Assembly: GCA_011037195.1 (NCBI GenBank)
Contig: JAAEAF010001086.1
Location: 57,696-121,695, forward strand
Length of the DNA: 64,000 bases
Source: Triatoma infestans
Taxonomy: Eukaryota > Arthropoda > Insecta > Hemiptera > Reduviidae
Reading direction: 5' to 3'
The position numbers were made by a program, and so were the translations under genes. Shown here piece by piece: positions 1 through 10,540 of this stretch. The notes beneath the pieces were generated by a model. That model saw only the letters and a program-made list of their open reading frames with translations, made no database searches and was not told where the DNA came from. Each line of letters begins with the position of its first letter. Position 1 is the first letter of the stretch.

Positions 1-741
1 TGATGCAAATTGTAGTATCAATGATGTACTAATTATTGACTCCCAAAATAAACTTAATAAGTTATACGCCTTTTTTATTAAAACTCTTAAATTAAGAGCC
101 TTTGGGTATTAATGAATAAATCATTTTGTTTATACGAGTATTTGTGATGAACACTATTGCTTTCTCAACTTTCTTTTTAATTTTGTTTTATTTTTCAAAA
201 TATAGATTAATTTATTTTTATTTTGTATGGAGTATGTTTTATTTTTATAACGTAGTAATGTATTTCTTGGTCTGTATATAATATAATAATCTAATCTGTT
301 CGATTATTATTATAAGGGGAAATAATTATTACATTTTTATTTTGTAAGTTAAATATATTCTGTACAGTACATCTTACATCGTATATAGCAACAAACTGTA
401 TTGATGGATGTAAAATAAACAAATAATAAAATATATTTAATTAATTGGATAAATCCAGCTATTTCTTTTCATTTTCTTCATTCAAGTTATCTTCAACAAA
501 AAAAAATCTTGTGTGAATCAGTCAGAAGACTTTTTTTACGGAAAAAAAGAGCAAGTTTGAATTTTCAAGGTATTTAACGACGCTGAAGAGTCTCACTGCA
601 ATATGGGCGAAATGTCAGTTTCTAGCAAATCACTGACGTGGTCTTAACCCGAATCAAGTGTTTTTTCATGAAAAATGGCCACGGGAACCTAAAAGATCAA
701 AATTTTAGTATATGTACCGCCGAAAAGGGGAATCCCCCCCC
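1..741. other. AT-rich stretch, nothing recognised
   Basis: No reading frame or terminal repeat recognised. A-rich text near 400-440 (AAATAAACAAATAATAAA) resembles the 3' tail of a non-LTR retrotransposon, but no coding remnant precedes it. Confidence 0.4.
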
Positions 742-1798
742 AAGTATCCTACGGTGGATGTATACACATGATGTGAGACCGGTCATCACCTACGGCGCAG
801 TGGCATGATTTGGGAAGACCAAAGTAGTATCAGTCAAGAGGACTCTTGACAAGGTACAGCGGCTCGCATGCTTATGCATGACGGGGACTATGCGGACTTG
901 TCCCGACGCCGGGATTGAGGTTATCCTCAATCTGTCACCTCTGCATGTAGTAGTGGAAAGGGCGGCGAAGGGAGCTCTTCTTAGGATCTCTAGGGGTGGT
1001 GCGGGAGGAGAGGGGGTCTGGGAGTCAGGGAGTGGCTATCCTCACCTTTGGGCTCCCTTATCTGGCATCTCCCTAGTGATGGCATGATTAAGAAATACAG
1101 CTTCACTAAGAATTTTTCTTTGAAGCTGGGCACCAAAAGTGGGTGGAGCGAAGGATCCGCTCTGTTGGGCATTAAGGAACATGCCATTAAATGGTATACT
1201 GATGGGTCTAAGACCCTCGAGGGGACTTGGGGCGGGGGTGGTTGGTCCAAGGATCAAGCACTCGGAACCCATGGGTAATTTTCCCAGCATTTTCCAGGCG
1301 GAGATATACGCTATTGGAAGTTGTGTACAATTTAACCTCGATAGGGGATACAGGAACCAGGAGATTGTAATCCTTTCCGATAGTCAAGCAGCCATTTGAG
1401 CAGTGAGTGCATCAGTTATCAACTCTAAAATGGTCTGGGAATGCCTAGATAAACTTAATAACCTAGGCAGGTGGAACAAAGGTACTCTCTGGTAGGTGCC
1501 GGGGCACATTGGCATTGAAGGGAATGAGATGGCCGACGCCCTGGCCAAGATAGGCGCTATGACCCCACTTCTAGGGCCGGAACCTCAGAGAAGATTTAAG
1601 AACCTGGGTAGCTACCAGGTGGAGGAGGGGGATATACCCTCTCTAGAGCCCGTCAGGGTATTGGGATTCTTCAGGGATCTCAACGTGATGGAGGTTTTGT
1701 AGAACGGATGTTCAGAGAAGGACATCTGTTCGGGTGCTGTGGGCAAGCCTGCGGCACCCAGGGGGCATAGCACAATAAGGTGCATTGGCCCCCCTTAA
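742..1798 (+). pseudogene. I-like LINE remnant: RT thumb, RNase H and 3' UTR
   Basis: 5'-truncated non-LTR retrotransposon copy. In shifting frames it reads RT C-terminal text (RPVITYGAVA, then LDKVQRLACL and MTGTMRTCP, 748-930), then RNase H. Visible RNase H signatures are YTDGS (1195-1209), QAEIYA (about 1295-1312), LSDSQAA (1373-1393) and PGHIGIEGNEMADAL (1499-1540), so all four catalytic acidic positions can be placed, though not in one frame. In-frame stops (near 808 and just before the PGH motif) and frameshifts make it dead. The tail at 1700-1797 contains GCACAATAAGG, also seen in related LINE ends in this window, and finishes in an A-run. Assignment to an I/LOA-type RNase H LINE follows from domain order. 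Confidence 0.85.
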
Positions 1799-1829
1799 AA
1801 AAAAAGAAGATCATAATCATTGTAGCCGT

Positions 1830-2322
1830 TTTCAAGAATGTTCCAAAAAAAACAACACAGAAACCAATTCTGTAAAGTTGTATTTTTCCGTTGACTGATT
1901 TTATTCAAATTTTAAATTCTAGATCTATACTTCAATATATCAACATTATATAAGTGGTAGAACAATACACTGTATTGAAATGGTATTTTAATAGGAAAGC
2001 ACAATGCTACTGTGACCCAAGAACCCCGCAAAACAAATCAATCTTACTTGGAAAATGTTTCAGATAAAAGTGATAAGGTATATTAAGGAGGTGTATAATA
2101 GTATCCGAAGTTTATAGAAAATCGTTTAAGCGATTTGCGAGTAAATCGCGAAAAACGAAAAAGAAAAAACATTCAGTAAAGTGGCCACTTACAGTTGATG
2201 GATTTCAGCCTAAACCTTCTTGTTTGATGCGGTGGTTAGTACCTAAATAGAATACCAAGTTTGAGGTTCTTGCAAGTTTTTGTTTTTGAGTTATTTTCTT
2301 TACACACATACATACAGGCCAT
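1830..2322 (+). repeat. Diverged relative of the tandem-monomer repeat (left part)
   Basis: Carries the landmarks of the repeat defined at 60196-61145: 'GTAGCCGTTTTCAAGAA', an A-rich run, 'CAGTAAAGTGGCCACTT', 'GAATACCAAGTTTGAG' and 'TTTTTGAGTTATTTT', ending in ACACACATACATACAGGCC. The copy is cut by a LINE and by LTR B, and resumes at 3628. Confidence 0.6.
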
Positions 2323-3061
2323 ACCCCGGTATTTATCCTTTGCGTGTGTGCCGGCCTGATAAGGACAAGGTTTCTTCAACTGGGGGACAAGCAATCCCGA
2401 AGCCATGAGCTTCATGACGAAGCCACTCTCAGCTTTGCTAGGCCTGATAAGGAGGGCAAAGCTGTGGGATATCCTATAATTTCAGGGTATCCACAATAGA
2501 CCTTGAAATGTTATTGGTGTGATGTGTTGTAGTGTAGTGGGTAGCTTGTGGCGTGTGCGGTTTTGTAAAGGGGCTTGTGTTTGTAAGTTTTAAGAGAGAG
2601 AAGTAAAAAGAATAATTAAGAAAACACTGGTAGATTAAATTAAATATACTCTTTAAAGATATTTAAATGCTATTCAATAACTCAGCAATATGCTTATTAA
2701 TTTACTGAAATTAACTCTTAATAAACTCTTATGTTTTAACTTATATCTGGCACTGATTCCTGAAGTGTTCTGCTTCGGTATCTACAACAGACTGTATTGA
2801 AGGAATGCCTTCTAATTGTTCGTTCAAATCCTCCCTTTGTGAGAAGAAGGGGTAGACAATGCTAACAAGGTTCATGAACTCTTCCTGTAACTGTACTGCT
2901 TCACCTGGGTTACCCTTTTTGCCAACAAGATCGCATTTTTCTCATAATTTTCTTCAGTTAAAATAGATATAATTTCTTGCATCCATCACAACCACTTATT
3001 GTAGGTCCCAGTGGAATGAGGCTCGGCCTCCCCGTTTCGAATCTAATCTAATCCAATCTAT
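2323..3061 (+). mobile_element. LINE 3'-end insertion with 11-bp target duplication
   Basis: ATACAGGCCAT is repeated exactly at 2312-2322 and 3062-3072 and brackets this segment. The right end is a pentamer tail, AATCTAATCTAATCC, as on other LINE tails here. No protein motif is readable, so this is probably 3' UTR of a strongly 5'-truncated copy. An LTR A copy (2504-2990) is inserted inside it; removing that joins ATCCACAATAGACCT to ACTTATTGTAGGTCCC. Confidence 0.7.
2504..2990. mobile_element. Solo LTR, family A
   Basis: Starts TGAAATGTTATTGGTG and ends GCATCCATCACA; flanks are ACCT (2500-2503) and ACCA (2991-2994), a near-perfect 4-bp duplication. It shares long stretches with the copies at 19946 and 48181, including 'GTGTTCTGCTTCGGT' and 'GAGAAGAAGGGGTA'. 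No internal retroelement sequence follows. Transcriptional orientation was not decided. Confidence 0.7.
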
Positions 3062-3079
3062 ATACAGGCCATTAGCTTA

Positions 3080-3623
3080 TGTAATGTGATAACAAGAAGG
3101 AGTGATAACAAGAAGAAAAATATATAATTTTTAATTATAAAAATTATAACTAGTGGTGCCAGCCAGTCGCTATTATTCAGGTCAAGAGCAGCGGTCAGTG
3201 CACGGTCAAAGAGACCGCCAAGGTAAGGAACCGCCAAAGACACACTGCTTTCAAAAGGGTCATTATACGGTCAGTATACAGAAGCAGCCTGGCCAATATA
3301 CAAGGGTCAACAAAGCACTCAAAAGGCTACAGTCTTTTGATAACCGCCAATAAACAAACACTCAAAAGACCACCTGGATACAGTCTTTTGATAACTACCA
3401 TCACCTGTTGCCACACCTGTTCACCGACCTATTCAAGACCTAGGGTCAACACACGGCAAGAGATGTTTTAGGGTGACCCGTAATTACACACTTGTGAATG
3501 TGTGAGTGATGGCAATATAACGTCTCTCCACAAGAAGAGGGGATGAGTATTCTTCAGTATTTTATCAGCGTATCATCAAGATTCTACCAGTGACGTAGTT
3601 TCAAGACATCTGAACCCACTACA
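3080..3623 (+). mobile_element. Solo LTR, family B, with CTTA duplication
   Basis: Begins TGTAATGTGATAACAAGAAG and ends CCCACTACA. CTTA is repeated exactly at 3076-3079 and 3624-3627, the 4-bp duplication expected of Gypsy-type integration. Inside are degenerate repeats around 'CTCAAAAG' and 'TCTTTTGATAAC' (3320-3400) and a possible TATA element (CAATATAACG, about 3511-3520). Related copies lie at 31036, 40033 and 62565. Excision in silico rejoins the older repeat (CATTAGCTTA to GAAACATTTTTTC). Confidence 0.85.
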
Positions 3624-3627
3624 CTTA

Positions 3628-3745
3628 GAAACATTTTTTCATACTCAGGGGACCTGAAAACGTGTAATTCCGGTGAAAGCACATTGTTTTACAAATCTGA
3701 TACGATCGTATACTTCCTCCTGTAAGGAGGAAGAGAAAGAAAAAG
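3628..3745 (+). repeat. Diverged tandem-monomer repeat (right end)
   Basis: Continues the copy broken at 2322 and 3079: 'ACATTTTTTCATACTCAGG', 'GGACCTGAAAACG', 'TTCCGGTGAAA' and a terminal hairpin-like 'CTTCCTCCTGTAAGGAGG' before AGAGAAAG. The last block corresponds to the right inverted terminus of the intact copies. Confidence 0.6.
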
Positions 3746-4299
3746 TACTAGTTTCGAGAAAATTAGTTTTCTACTCATTAGCAATATCCTATTTGAAAGC
3801 TAGAAAATCGCAAATATAAAAGTGTAACAACAATCATTAAGAGTTTATAAACTTTTAAGATAAACGGATAATAAAAGTTGTAAATTCACATGTAATAAAA
3901 TTTGTTACATGAACATGTAACAAAAACATAGAGAACAGAAAAAAAAAAAAAAAAAAAAAAAACAGAGTAAAAAAAACATGTGCACCCTCTCTCTCAGCAA
4001 GTTTATTACATGTAAATTTGCAACTTATTTTATCCTTTTATATTAAAAGTAAGTTAAAGTGCTAATTAATTATTTTTTATAACATCCTTATGATTGTTAC
4101 ATTTTTATGATTGTGATTTTCTTGCTTTCTGGCACGATATTGCTGATGAGGAGATAAATAATCTTTTCAAATACTTTCTTGAAGATAACTTGAATAAAAG
4201 AAATGAAAATGAATTACTGGATTTACTTTTCGTCTTCTTCTTACGCTACCTCTTTTGTGCTGTTAAGCGTGAGGAACTGTTTCTGTACACTTCTCCCGC
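3746..4299. other. AT-rich stretch with A-run
   Basis: Contains an A-run of about 20 bases near 3940-3961 and otherwise low-complexity AT-rich text. A short open frame at 4094-4306 has no recognisable motif and I do not call it a gene. Confidence 0.4.
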
Positions 4300-4496
4300 C
4301 CAGTGATATAGTCTCTTGCTAGCATTGTGCTATCCATATCTTTCCTAAGTTTCTCCACGTATGCCTCATAGAGTAGTCTATGCCTTCCTCATGAACGCTT
4401 TCCTTGAGGCCTGGCTTTTCACAGGCCATCTGGCTTTTCCATCTTCTCCCATTCTGCAAACGTGTCCAAACCATTTAAGAAGTACCCTTTCTTCTT
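4300..4496 (-). pseudogene. RTE-like LINE C-terminal remnant (distal part)
   Basis: On the minus strand it reads LLKWFGHVCRMGEDGKAR followed by a basic stretch, the usual end of RTE/Jockey-type insect LINE proteins ('W(F/Y)GHV.RM.ED'). Several stops follow. It is one half of an element split by the LINE at 4506-6288; the other half lies at 6298-6730. Confidence 0.6.
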
Positions 4497-4505
4497 GGGT
4501 CACCG

Positions 4506-5380
4506 TAGAAGAGAGGTACTTGTTGATGAGCTCCTATGGGAGATGAACCGTAGGGAATTCTATCTGCAGATGTACTCTAATGATGGAGTAAACTTTATAA
4601 CAGGGAAGCATCTGAGTGTGGTGTGTGACTTGATGCAGTCGGCGTTAGCTTACGTGGAGCAATGGTGTAGGAACTATGGCTTGTCCGTCAACCCGGACAA
4701 AAGCTCTTCAGTTCTATTCACAAGGAAGAGGAAACTGGAAGGGCTTAGGAGACCTAGGCTCTTCGGTAAGGAACTGCAAATTTGCAGCGAGGTTAAATAT
4801 TTAGGGGTCCTCATCAATAATAAGTTGAATTGGCGGGCTCACATTGAGCATGTTTGTGAGAAGGGACAGAAAGTTTTCTGGCAGTGTAGGAGACTAGGGG
4901 GCAAGAGCTGGGGAGTTAACCCTCGAGGCATCTATTGGATTTATGAAAAGTTGGTGAAGCCAAGGATACTCTATGCCGCAGTGGCATGGTGGACTGGTTC
5001 CTTGGTGGGGAGGAATGGCAAAAAGCTGCAAGAAGTGCAGCGCACGGCCTGTCTGGCTATTACCGGTGCAATGAGAACGACAGCGACGGTGGCACTGGAG
5101 ATGTTGCTGGGGCTAACCCCTCTTCAGTATGTGGTGGTGGGTGAAGCGATGAAGAGGTACCTCAGAATGAGGTGTAAGGAAGAATGGGTGAGAACTTTTC
5201 GGGGGGATCTTACTAGGATCGAGGATGAGATTTGGCGTGTAAACCGATTTCTGCTATCTAAACTCGATGAGACGAGCAAGAAATGGGGATTAGAGAGGGA
5301 TTATGAGATCAATATTGGCAGTATAGGGGATGACAACCTCACGAGGCCAACGGAGGCGGGTAACGGCTTATTCGTTGTTA
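4506..5380 (+). pseudogene. RT C-terminal half of the I-like LINE (YSND active site)
   Basis: Long open frame homologous to LINE reverse transcriptase from the active-site strand onward. The catalytic box expected as YADD reads Y-S-N-D (4573-4584), so the first of the paired aspartates is asparagine and the enzyme would be inactive. Downstream motifs are NPDKSS, VKYLGVLINNKLNWRAHI, GIYWIYEKLVKPRILYAAV and QEVQRTACLAITGAMRT, the standard RT thumb landmarks. The frame runs open to 5532 but loses homology near 5375, where RNase H continues in another frame. The fingers and endonuclease domains are missing through 5' truncation. Confidence 0.85.
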
Positions 5381-6200
5381 TTCAGATGGCTCTAGGCAGG
5401 ATGGGACTGGCCTGTCAGGAGCGGGAGCAAGGTTGCAGGAGTTGGATAGAGGGAGTTCGGTGGCCTTGGGTGGTTTGGCCACTGTCTTCCAGTCTCAGGG
5501 GGTGGGCATTATTGAATGTTGCCGCCTTGTAGGGGAGTGGCAGGGAGAGATCAAAGAGGTGCGGATTTTCTCTGATAGTCAGGCCGCACTGAGGGCTTTG
5601 AGCAAGCCATGGTGGAGCTCGAAACTAGTGGGAGAATGTAGGAGAAGGCTTAACGCTTTGGCTCGGATGGGTAAGGTGCGTCTCTGTTGGTTACCCGGAC
5701 ATGCGGGAATAGAGGGCAATGAGAGGGCGGATCAGTTAGCTAGGGAGGGATCATCATTACCATTTTGTGGTCCTGAACCAGCCCTTGCCGGCACTAAAAG
5801 GTTTCCGACAAACAGATTAGACTTTGGGAGACGAGAGTCTTGGAGAAATGCTGGGGTACACGCAGGGTGCCTCCAAGCTAAAAGATTTATAAAAGGAATT
5901 AAGCAGGGAGTTTCGGCTTACCTCCTGTCCCTCAGCAGGACAGGCCTGAGGACCTTGGTGGGGGTAGTGACTGGACACACCTGGGTGTCTAGTCACTGGT
6001 TTAACATAGGGAGGACGTCTAGTCCCTCTTGTCAGAATTGCGATGACGGAGTCAGGGAAACGGTGTATTACTATCTATGTCAGTGCCCCCGTTTCGCTGG
6101 GAGGGCACCACTCTCGCAGAATTGCTTGGGCGAGTTGGAGTTAAAGGATATCCTGGGATATTGCAGACTGGTCAGTAGGCTACTGGGGGAGACTATTTAA
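5376..6200 (+). pseudogene. RNase H and Cys-rich tail of the I-like LINE
   Basis: RNase H domain: YSDGSRQDGTG (first Asp at 5385-5387), FQSQGVGIIECC where other copies have FQAEV (so the catalytic Glu is Gln), FSDSQAALRAL, and LPGHAGIEGNERADQLA. Three of the four acidic residues survive. A C-terminal zinc-knuckle-like C-x2-C follows (CQNC), but the expected His is replaced in ETVYYYLCQC. One frameshift near 5375 separates it from the RT half. Apart from that the frame is open to its stop at 6198-6200. Confidence 0.85.
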
Positions 6201-6297
6201 GGGGACGATATGGGGGGGCATCGGGGAGGATAAAAGCCATATAGCTTAGGTCCCATGCCACTAGGCACCCGGTTTAATAATAACAATAGGGTCACCG

Positions 6298-6730
6298 AAA
6301 CTGGCCGCACTCTAAGAACTTCTCTAATCATTCTCTAAGGTTGCTCTTATTGTTTCACCAGGATCTTCTTGACTGTTGTAATTCTATCTTTGTGTTATCC
6401 TTGGTTGGTCCAGCTATCTATTCCATAGGGAATCACTAGTAGGAACATGATTTTGAATATTCTGAATTTTGCACATTATTAAAATTCCTGTTTATTGCAT
6501 GGAAAATGCCATTGGCTTTCTTCAAACGATTCAGGACCTGCTGGTCAAATTTACATCTTCGCTGATAATTTGCCAAATATTTCATTAAATCTATCTCACC
6601 TAGTATTTCACCATACAGAATATGTGCACCGGTGCTTACTCTCTTCCTATATGCAATACCTTGCTATTTTCCTTGATTATCATCATGTCTTTTCACCTTA
6701 GCACATCCCACCACTAGTTTATTGACAACT
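6298..6730 (-). pseudogene. RTE-like LINE remnant (proximal part)
   Basis: Minus-strand text reads IPYGIDSWT, equivalent to the 'LLYG.E.WT' box of RTE/Jockey RT C-termini, and MIREVLRVRPVS leading into the second half at 4300-4496. The lower part (6480-6700) is weakly similar to LINE coding sequence with many stops. Degenerate and much older than the insertion that splits it. Confidence 0.45.
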
Positions 6731-6799
6731 GCTAGATTTACTCCAATTAATTAAATATACATAATCCTTGTGTTTTTATTAAATTACCTGGCTATTTAC

Positions 6800-7120
6800 C
6801 TGTTAAAATAACCTTGAGATTTTACTTAAAATTAAAATGATACGCATCTATGTGTTGTACTTAGTATATGAAGTTAAAAAGAAAAAACATTGTAGCCTTT
6901 TTTGAGCAACTCCTGAAACGGCAGAAAAAAAAAAAAAAAAAAAAAAGCCTTCAGTAATGCCGTGCTTCTGGTTGGTAGATTTGACCGAAATCTTCGTATC
7001 AGATGCGGTGGTGGTATCTAAGACAGAGTATCCAAGTTTGAGCTTCCTATAACTTTTCTTTTATGAAACATTTTGTTCAAAAAACACACACACAGCCCAA
7101 TCGTACGATAGTCCCGTACT
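6800..7120 (+). repeat. Diverged tandem-monomer repeat
   Basis: Landmarks: 'ATTGTAGCCTTTTTTGAG', an A-run (6927-6946), 'CTTCAGTAATGCCGTGCTTC', 'GGTGGTATCTAAGAC', 'AGTATCCAAGTTTGAGC' and ACACACACACAG. Orientation as at 60196-61145. Too diverged for a boundary call. Confidence 0.5.
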
Positions 7121-7699
7121 AGTTTCCCCCCTCCCCACAAAAATTTGTTTTTAGTCAAATATTTATGCAAATATACATTTACATACAGATAATATAAATT
7201 TAAAAAGGTAAATTAAATTGGAAAATTAAACAAGCAAAATTATATTCCTTTATTAAATGCTAGCAAACATTTAGATTGTTTAATACATTTATTTTCTTGT
7301 TTTTTTTTTGAATATGTAAAAAAAAAAAAAAAAAACTGAGGGAAACTAAAAATTGAATATGTAAGTGAAACAAATAATCTTCTAAACATGCACTATGCAC
7401 TGTATGATATTTGCACAAGTCTCTGATGAAACAGCTAGTTGCTACATATGGAAATGAGATAGCCATTATAATTTTAAACAAAATAAACTTCTGCTTTTTT
7501 GTTTTCCTTTATTAATTAAACAAAAACAAGTAAATTCTAATTATTATAAAAATATTATATATTTTATATTAATAAAAATAATATATTCACAAACGGTTTA
7601 GTTTAATCATGTTATGGAAATTATCATGAATACCTGAATGTAAGGAAGCGCCCTCTGTCTCAACTAAAACTTACAGCGGCTGTTTAAATTTTAATATAA
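7121..7699. other. AT-rich stretch, nothing recognised
   Basis: Low-complexity AT-rich text with an A-run at 7319-7335. Short open frames on the minus strand show no motif. Confidence 0.35.
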
Positions 7700-8040
7700 T
7701 TAATTGGTCCTCAGAACCACCCTGATATTAGTTTTTCCAGAAAAAATCTTTTAAACAAAAATTAGATAGAATTGTAATCGGCAACACGACAATATAAGAT
7801 TTTGGTCAAAATCAGTCGACCGAAAAAGTACCATTATGCGAAAAATACTCAGTTTTAGCAATTTTTTCTTTCAATTTCTCAGCTCTAACAATTTTCTTTA
7901 AGCTTGTTTCATCAACTAATAAAAAGACTTGAATTTTTTTTTTTGAAATATTCATTTAAGTGGTATGTATTCTGGGGGAGGCGTGACGTTACGCTTTCCT
8001 CTAAAATGGCCCCCCATTATTTTAGTATTATTCGATTCAA
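7700..8040 (-). repeat. Diverged tandem-monomer repeat, reverse orientation
   Basis: Reverse-complement landmarks of the repeat: 'AGCTCTAACAATTTTCTTTA', 'CATCAACTAATAAAAAGAC', 'ATTCATTTAAGTGG', 'CTGGGGGAGGCG' and 'CTTTCCTCTAAAATGGCCC'. Confidence 0.5.
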
Positions 8041-8428
8041 TAGTCTATGTAGTGGAAGAAAAAAAGAATTTTAAAAATAGTTTAGTAAAATAATTTTGTT
8101 AATTTTAGCTGGTTCAAATAGTGTATTTTAGTGAAGGGGAAAGAGCCAGGTACTATAATTTAGGTCAATGGTACTGAAGAGACAAAGGGACAAGTAACAG
8201 TTAGGATAAGATAATACACTCCCCCAGATATACCAGCATTATTTGAAAAGATTTGTACTAACAATTAGAAGGCATTTCTTTTAGGACAGTCTGAAACAGA
8301 CACCGAACCAGAACACTTTGTACCAGTAAACATCAGTGCCAGTTATAAGTTAAAACATAAGAGTTTTGCACTTAATCTATATAAATAATTGAATGCTTTA
8401 GCTGATTATTTATAGGCTGTTAATTTTT

Positions 8429-8911
8429 TATACACTTCTTAGGGATGATTAAATTGAACCATTCTACAGCCAAAAATATTGTATTTATTTTCTTATTGTT
8501 TAAATATGTTTCCCAACGTTTCAACACTTAACGTGTCATTTTCAAAGGGATGCTTTATTTTAAATTACATATCCAGATATATGTTTGGTTATACTTTAAT
8601 TGTTAAGGCTTCGTTATTAATGATTAATAAATTGACTCATAATAAAGAAATAAAATGGACGTATAACACACATAATGTTACAAAAGTTTAAAAAAATTCA
8701 ACAAATTTTAAAAAAATCATTAATAACGAAGCCTTAACAATTAAAGTATAACCAAACATATATCTGGATATGTAATTTAAAATAAAGCATTCCTCTGAAA
8801 ATGACACGTTAAGTGTTGAAACGTTGGGAAACATATTTAAACAATAAGAAAATAGATACAATATTTTTGGCTGTAGAATGGTTCAATTTAATCATCCCTA
8901 AGAAGTGTATA
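8429..8911. repeat. Long near-perfect inverted repeat (197-bp arms)
   Basis: Left arm 8429-8625 and right arm 8715-8911 are reverse complements with three mismatches and no gap, about 98.5% identity, around a 90-bp AT-rich loop. The right arm contains CTGAAAATG, a 4-bp stem (ACAC/GTGT) and TGAAACGTTGGG (8794-8828), a layout that recurs in other repeats here and recalls Penelope-like element termini. The outer tips are TATACACTTC and its complement. It lies inside LTR A. Confidence 0.9.
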
Positions 8912-8978
8912 AATAATTGATTTATAAACATAATTACTGTGCTGTTGTAAAGCATTTAAATTTCTTTAATGATAATAT

Positions 8979-9359
8979 TGTTACGTTTTTCCCCTCTAAC
9001 GTTTTAAGTGGGTTCGTATAGATAAAATACTCTAAACTTCAATAAAGAAAACACCAATTTATTATTATACACAATAAATTACAAAGTACAACACTTAATA
9101 ATAATTACTTCACAGTTTAAACCATAAAAGTTCACTTTGTTCACTTTTTATACACTTTCCACAAACGTACACTTCGTTTGTAACTGGAAACTCTCTCAAC
9201 TCTCTGCGGTCCCACTATTTATACCGGTGGAGAATCTTCTAGAATCTTCTCAATCCTTCCAGAAAAAACTAGAGCGCGTTGCCAGCGCTCCCTAGCGGCC
9301 ACTAAGAGAACTTGAGGTTCCTACTTCCTCTCCTAGATGGCACCACTGGCTGCGTTACA
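8979..9359 (-). mobile_element. Solo LTR, family C, with ATAT duplication
   Basis: On the minus strand it runs TGTAACGCAGCC ... CGTAACA. ATAT flanks it on both sides (8975-8978 and 9360-9363). The minus strand has a TATA box (GGTATAAATAGTGGGACC; plus strand about 9211-9226) and an A-rich end with AATAAAT, the promoter and poly(A) layout of an LTR. A second copy lies at 43102-43498. No internal region is attached. Confidence 0.9.
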
Positions 9360-9513
9360 ATATATTTAATTTAATCTACCAGTGTTTTCTTAAATATTTC
9401 TTATTACTTCTCTTCTCTTTGAACATATACACAAGCCCTTTACAAAACCGCTCGTGCTACACGCTACTACTACAAACAACATACAACACATCCACACCAA
9501 TACATTTCTTCTA

Positions 9514-10540
9514 TATATTAATTTGTGCCCCAAATTTTGAATTTGAAGAAAATCTGTTAACCGGAAGTACGACTTTTCTATTGTATTTTAGACGCAGAAG
9601 TATTGATACATTTTCAGTTACAATTTATGTGAAATTTGTAACTAGGGAATAATAATCGTATAGATAAATAATAATTTAATACTATGTAAAATACGGTACG
9701 AGAAAGTAGTGTGACTGTTTCATACCAGTTTATAATAATAATAATAATTATTATTATTATTATTATTAATTAATAATTTATTTTATTAATTAAAAACAAC
9801 CTTCAATGACAATTTTCACAGCTGGCGGGGTTTAGTATGGTTCTAAAAAGAATCGACAGAATGAAAAAATATGGAAAGAGTCACGGATAGTGTTTAAAGA
9901 ATTTAAGGCGATATTAACTTTAATTACAGTGGCGCAACAGGCGTTTATATAAGCCTGCTCAGCCAACCGGCCATTCCAGGCCAGTGTGTAATTTTTATCC
10001 CTAAATTACTAAGATACTGCAGCAAGCTGTCTTCCATCACAGTGTACACTATCTAGTCAACTCTAATACATCACTTCTTGGTTACTTTGCTGACCTCCGT
10101 CCTCTGCCATTTACCACAACCAATTTTAATCTTTACCTTTGGGAGAAAGAAATTTGACCTTCACATTTTGAAATTCGTCTATTGGAACAAAGAAATTTGA
10201 GTCCAAATATGTGATCAAATTTTTATTTAATTTATTTTTTTTTTTAAGCTGCAGAAATAAGAGAACGTATTTCTTTCAAAGAATCCTTAAAGTAGATTAT
10301 ATTCATGACAAATGGTTATTGAATGAGAAAAAATCCGTTGAATATTAGCTGAGATATTCAATTTTGAATTAGAGAATTTCTCTGCCTTCTGGTTGTTATT
10401 ATTCTACATTGTTTTTGAATTTATATTTAAATGAGTCAAAAATATATTTCATTTAGTGATAAATGTAAATTTACGAATTATGGATTATTGAATAGTCGGA
10501 ATTTCCAAATATGGGCAAATGAAAATCCACATATATTATA
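9514..10540. other. AT-rich stretch with ATT/AAT microsatellite
   Basis: Holds (AAT)n/(ATT)n at 9730-9768. The segment 9895-10130 is less AT-rich ('GTGGCGCAACAGGCG', 'CAGCCAACCGGCCATTCC') but shows no frame or terminal repeat I can name. Confidence 0.4.

Larger units (their letters stand above)
4506..6288 (+). mobile_element. I-like LINE, 5'-truncated, with 9-bp target duplication
   Basis: GGGTCACCG occurs exactly at 4497-4505 and 6289-6297 and brackets the insertion. The element carries the RT palm/thumb, RNase H and a C-terminal Cys motif, then a short 3' UTR ending in TTTAATAATAACAATA, a TAA-type tail as on I elements. It interrupts an opposite-strand RTE-like LINE; joining the flanks rebuilds that element's motif across one copy of the duplication. 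A fragment of the same family lies at 43744-44205. Confidence 0.9.
8048..9509. mobile_element. LTR, family A, split by two later elements, TCTA duplication
   Basis: Starts TGTAGTGGAAGAAAAAAAG and ends CCAATACATTTCT, opposite in orientation to the copies at 2504 and 48181. TCTA flanks both ends (8044-8047 and 9510-9513). The text shared with other copies ('AACAATTAGAAGGCATT', 'ACACCGAACCAGAACAC', 'CTACCAGTGTTTTCTTAA') is interrupted by the inverted repeat 8429-8911 and by solo LTR C at 8979-9359, giving three age layers. Confidence 0.75.
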
